7,826 nucleotides of DNA from Prevotellaceae bacterium (GTDB taxonomy: Bacteria; Bacteroidota; Bacteroidia; Bacteroidales; Bacteroidaceae): positions 1-7,826 of the forward strand of contig JAISIB010000016.1 in NCBI GenBank assembly GCA_031262265.1, written 5' to 3'. Position numbers and translations under genes: made by a program. Below the pieces are notes generated by a model, which was not told where the DNA came from, made no database searches, and worked only from the letters and a program-made list of their open reading frames with translations. Positions 4,912 through 7,826 of this stretch are shown here, in pieces. Position 1 is the stretch's first letter; the number at the start of each line of letters is the position of its first letter.

Positions 4912-6438
4912 ATGCCGCAAGTAATTGGACATATCTCACAAATAATAGGTCCCGTAGTGGACGTCTATTTCACCGGTTCAGAAACAGAAAGCCTGCTTCC
5001 CGCCATACACGATGCCCTTGAAATCAAACGGCCTAACGGTAAGAATCTCATCGTCGAAGTGCAACAGCATATCGGCGAGAATACGGTGCGCACCGTAGCC
5101 ATGGAGAGTACGGACGGTTTGCAGCGCGGGTTGAAAGTGCATCCCTTGGGTGGACCTATCACGATGCCTGTCGGTATGCAAATCAAAGGGCGTTTGCTGA
5201 ACGTGACGGGCGATGCTATCGACGGCATGAAGCAGCTCGACCGCGAAGGGGCGTATCCCATTCACCGTGACCCGCCCAAGTTTGAAGACCTGACGACCGT
5301 GCAGGAAGTGTTGTACACCGGCATCAAAGTGATTGACTTGCTCGAACCGTATAGTAAGGGCGGGAAAATAGGATTGTTCGGTGGTGCCGGCGTCGGGAAG
5401 ACTGTCCTGATCATGGAGCTTATCAATAACATCGCCAAGAAGCAACACGGCTTCTCCGTCTTTGCCGGCGTGGGCGAGCGTACGCGTGAGGGTAACGACT
5501 TGCTGCGTGAAATGATCGGTTCGGGCGTCATTCGCTACGGCGAGGCGTTCCGAAAGAGCATGGACGAAGGACATTGGGATTTGACGAAGGTAGATGAAGC
5601 GGAGTTGGCCAAGTCGCAAGCCACGCTGGTATTCGGACAAATGAACGAGCCGCCGGGTGCACGTTCTTCGGTGGCCTTGTCGGGGCTGACGGTGGCCGAG
5701 TCTTTCCGTGACGAAGGCAGTGAGAGCGGCGGCTCAAAGGATATACTTTTCTTTATCGACAATATTTTCCGGTTTACGCAAGCCGGTTCGGAAGTCTCCG
5801 CCTTATTGGGGCGTATGCCGTCGGCCGTCGGCTATCAACCGACGTTGGCCAGCGAGATGGGCGCCATGCAAGAACGTATCACGTCGACAAAGACAGGATC
5901 TATCACTTCGGTGCAAGCCGTGTACGTACCTGCCGATGACTTGACAGACCCTGCGCCGGCTACCACGTTCACGCATTTGGACGCGACGACCGTGCTGAGC
6001 CGAAAAATTACCGAGATGGGTATCTATCCGGCCGTCGACCCGTTGGAATCTACTTCGCGCATTCTCGATCCGCATATCGTCGGTCAGGAACACTACGACG
6101 TGGCACAGCGCGTGAAACAAGTGCTGCAAAAAAATAAGGAACTACAAGATATTATTTCCATATTAGGGATGGAAGAGCTATCCGACGACGATCGTACGAC
6201 CGTATATCGGGCGCGTAAGATACAACGTTTCCTCTCGCAGCCGTTTACGGTGGCGCAGCAATATACGGGCGTGCCCGGAAAAATGGTAGCTATGGAGGAT
6301 ACGATCAAAGGATTTAAGATGATACTGGACGGAGAAGCCGATGAGATCCCCGAAGCGGCTTTTCTCAACGTCGGCACCATCGAAGACGCGATGGAGAAGG
6401 CAAAGGAATTGAAGGAACAGGCTAATCGTCCGCAATGA
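4912..6438 (+). CDS. atpD: F-type ATP synthase subunit beta AtpD
   Basis: Catalytic subunit of the F1 head, which makes or hydrolyses ATP at its interface with alpha. It has 508 residues, longer than the roughly 460 of E. coli. Order of features: N-terminal barrel (GHISQIIGPVVDVYF), Walker A GGAGVGKT at 157-164, GERTREGND with the catalytic Glu at 189, Walker B ILFFIDN at 278-284, SALLGRMPSAVGYQPTLA, VPADDLTDPAPATTF, and a C-terminal ELSDDD at 422-427, a variant of DELSEED. Two extra segments stand out: about 25 residues near 206-237 (around YGEAFRKSMDEG) and a short SESGGSK insert near 270-276 before Walker B. The long one is typical of Bacteroidetes beta subunits. First gene of the operon; its stop overlaps the atpC start by 4 nt. 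Confidence 0.99.
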   Translation: MPQVIGHISQIIGPVVDVYFTGSETESLLPAIHDALEIKRPNGKNLIVEVQQHIGENTVRTVAMESTDGLQRGLKVHPLGGPITMPVGMQIKGRLLNVTGDAIDGMKQLDREGAYPIHRDPPKFEDLTTVQEVLYTGIKVIDLLEPYSKGGKIGLFGGAGVGKTVLIMELINNIAKKQHGFSVFAGVGERTREGNDLLREMIGSGVIRYGEAFRKSMDEGHWDLTKVDEAELAKSQATLVFGQMNEPPGARSSVALSGLTVAESFRDEGSESGGSKDILFFIDNIFRFTQAGSEVSALLGRMPSAVGYQPTLASEMGAMQERITSTKTGSITSVQAVYVPADDLTDPAPATTFTHLDATTVLSRKITEMGIYPAVDPLESTSRILDPHIVGQEHYDVAQRVKQVLQKNKELQDIISILGMEELSDDDRTTVYRARKIQRFLSQPFTVAQQYTGVPGKMVAMEDTIKGFKMILDGEADEIPEAAFLNVGTIEDAMEKAKELKEQANRPQ

Positions 6439-6683
6439 GTAACGATCGGTTTCATTTGGCAATTATATCGCCCGAGAAGATTGTCTTCGAGGGAGAGGCA
6501 ACCTTGCTAACGCTACCCGGCAAGAGCGGCAGTTTCACTATCCTTGCGCATCATGCACCGATTGTGGCTTCGCTGAAAGCAGGCGCGCTCGTTTATAAGA
6601 CGGACGAAGCCGAGCATACGCTCGAAGTAAAGAGCGGTTTTATAGAGATGAGTCATAACGACGTATCTGTCTGTATCGCCTGA
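6435..6683 (+). CDS. atpC: F-type ATP synthase subunit epsilon AtpC, short form
   Basis: Central-stalk subunit that couples gamma rotation to the c-ring. It has only 82 residues, against about 135 in E. coli. The N-terminal beta-sandwich is complete (start FHLAIISPEKIVFEGEA, then LPGKSGSFTILAHHAPIVASLKAG, ending near GFIEMSHNDVSVCIA). The C-terminal two-helix domain, which in other bacteria can insert into F1 and inhibit ATP hydrolysis, is absent. Short epsilon subunits are normal in Bacteroidetes, so this is not a truncation by mutation. The ATG overlaps the atpD stop (ATGA), indicating translational coupling, and atpB starts 9 nt after the stop. Confidence 0.95.
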   Translation: MSNDRFHLAIISPEKIVFEGEATLLTLPGKSGSFTILAHHAPIVASLKAGALVYKTDEAEHTLEVKSGFIEMSHNDVSVCIA

Positions 6684-6692
6684 CCGTAAAGA

Positions 6693-7787
6693 ATGCCTAA
6701 ACGTATGAAACGACGAATCATCGTATATGTTCTGTTTTTGTTCGTAGCGTGGACGACGGGCGTTGTCTCCGCGCATGCGCAGAAAACGTCGATGGCAGAC
6801 GTGAAAGAATTGGTCTATGAGCATATTTACGATGCTTACGAGTGGCATATTACTAAGATTGAGCAGACTGACGTCACGATTCCGTTGCCGGTGATTCTGT
6901 ACAGCAAGCAAAGCGGATGGCATGTCTTTTTATCTTCGCGGTTGAAAGAGAACGGCGGTGTCTATCAGGGATTTTATATAGCCGGTGAAGGCAGTTCGTA
7001 TGCCCGTAAGCTGGTGGAAAAGGACGCGCAGGGCGTCGAAATCAAACCGTTGGATATTTCCGTTACCAAAGATGTGCTTGCGCTGTTGATGAGTAGCGCG
7101 CTGCTCATCGCACTGGTGTTGTTTACCGCTCGATGGTACAGGCGCAAGCAAGCGACCGACCTGTCGCCGGGCGGTTTCGTCGGATTTATGGAAATGTTCG
7201 TAATGATGGTGTACGACGACGTGATTAAAGATAATATAGGCCAGAGATATCGGAAGTTTGCGCCCTTGTTGTTGACGCAGTTCTTCTTTATTCTGATCAA
7301 CAACTATATGGGATTGATTCCGTTCTTCCCGGGCGGCGCCAATATCACGGGCAACATCACGATTACCTTCGTATTGGCGGCTATCGCGATGGTCGCTATC
7401 AATCTTTTCGGGCGTAAGTCCTATTGGAAAGATATATTCTGGCCGAACGTACCGATGCTTTTGAAGTGCCCGGTGCCGTTCATGCAACTCATAGAACTGA
7501 TGACGCTGTTCATTCGCCCGTTTGTACTGATGATGCGACTGTTTGCCAACATGCTTTCGGGGCATATTTCCGTCACGGTATTGCTGAGTTTGGTATTTAT
7601 TAGCGCATCGTACGCCCCTGCCATGCAGGGAGGATTATCATTGGTGGGTGTTTTTTTCAGCATCTTTATGAATGCGTTGGAAGTTTTGGTCGCTTTCGTG
7701 CAGGCCTATGTCTTTACGTTGCTGACGGCGGCTTTTATCGGGATGGCGCAAGTAGACGAAGAATCGGAAACAAAGATTACACAATAA
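6693..7787 (+). CDS. atpB: F-type ATP synthase subunit a AtpB, with N-terminal signal peptide
   Basis: Membrane subunit of F0 that forms the two proton half-channels beside the c-ring. It has 364 residues, longer than the roughly 270 of E. coli because of an N-terminal extension. Residues 1-30 form a signal peptide (basic start, hydrophobic core VYVLFLFVAW, likely cleavage after AHA at 27-29). A soluble, presumably periplasmic region of about 95 residues follows, then transmembrane segments from about 127. Key family features are LINNYMGLIPFFPGGANITGNI (201-222), the essential Arg at 282 in MMRLFANMLSGH, His 291, and Gln 337 in FVQAYVFTLLTAAFIG. ATG at 6705 is an alternative start that keeps the signal peptide. 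The extended N-terminus is known in Bacteroidetes subunit a. No separate AtpI-like gene lies between atpC and this gene. Confidence 0.97.
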   Translation: MPKRMKRRIIVYVLFLFVAWTTGVVSAHAQKTSMADVKELVYEHIYDAYEWHITKIEQTDVTIPLPVILYSKQSGWHVFLSSRLKENGGVYQGFYIAGEGSSYARKLVEKDAQGVEIKPLDISVTKDVLALLMSSALLIALVLFTARWYRRKQATDLSPGGFVGFMEMFVMMVYDDVIKDNIGQRYRKFAPLLLTQFFFILINNYMGLIPFFPGGANITGNITITFVLAAIAMVAINLFGRKSYWKDIFWPNVPMLLKCPVPFMQLIELMTLFIRPFVLMMRLFANMLSGHISVTVLLSLVFISASYAPAMQGGLSLVGVFFSIFMNALEVLVAFVQAYVFTLLTAAFIGMAQVDEESETKITQ

Positions 7788-7809
7788 ATATTAACTAAAT
7801 AACAACATT

Positions 7810-7826
7810 ATGTTACTATCCGTATT
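7810..7826 (+). CDS. atpE: Start of F-type ATP synthase subunit c AtpE (partial, cut by window edge)
   Basis: Only 17 nt are visible: ATG TTA CTA TCC GTA TT, reading MLLSV and then Leu or Phe. This matches the remembered start of Bacteroides subunit c, and atpE is the gene expected after atpB in this operon. It begins 22 nt after the atpB stop in an AT-rich spacer. The call rests mainly on gene order and five residues. Confidence 0.7.

Noticed and set aside
4978..5640. Minus-strand open frame of 220 codons inside atpD
   Set aside because: Shadow of a highly conserved gene, with no recognisable domain.
1..7826. CRISPR arrays, tRNA or rRNA genes, insertion-sequence transposases, phage genes
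   Set aside because: Nothing resembling repeat-spacer arrays, tRNA cloverleaf ends, transposase motifs or phage proteins was seen on either strand.

Overview
This window looks like the chromosome of a member of the Bacteroidales (Bacteroidetes). The evidence is the two Bacteroidetes-type -7 boxes (TAnnTTTG), the large extra segment in the ATP synthase beta subunit, the epsilon subunit cut down to its beta-sandwich, the atpD-atpC-atpB-atpE gene order, the signal peptide on subunit a, and the Bacteroides-like TrpD and TrpE sequence. I cannot name the genus. Coding DNA has balanced base composition, while the intergenic block is AT-rich.

Layout. Positions 1-4293 (minus strand) hold a tightly packed tryptophan operon read right to left: trpB, a shortened trpE, trpD, trpC and trpF (cut by the left edge). 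It is preceded at 4321-4510 by a promoter and a classical transcription attenuator: a 19-codon leader peptide with tandem Trp codons, competing hairpins and an intrinsic terminator. Positions 4511-4836 carry no recognised gene, but they contain an imperfect inverted repeat enclosing a tiny ORF and a 13-bp direct repeat with a 21-bp period. From 4837 on, the plus strand carries a promoter and the start of the F-type ATP synthase operon: atpD, atpC, atpB and the first codons of atpE.

How the genes work together. TrpD, TrpF, TrpC and TrpB look intact and convert anthranilate to tryptophan, provided trpA lies beyond position 1. The first step is broken here. The trpE reading frame is open but only 284 codons long; compared with the family (about 465) it has lost several internal blocks, including the chorismate-binding catalytic core. 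trpG, normally between trpE and trpD in this kind of operon, is absent. The operon therefore appears to be an anthranilate-to-tryptophan module that is still under Trp-sensing attenuation. The retained pieces of TrpE include the segments that form the allosteric tryptophan pocket, so it may be decaying in frame to protect expression of trpD, or it may have been reused as a non-catalytic protein. This is the most unusual feature of the window. The ATP synthase genes look normal for the phylum.
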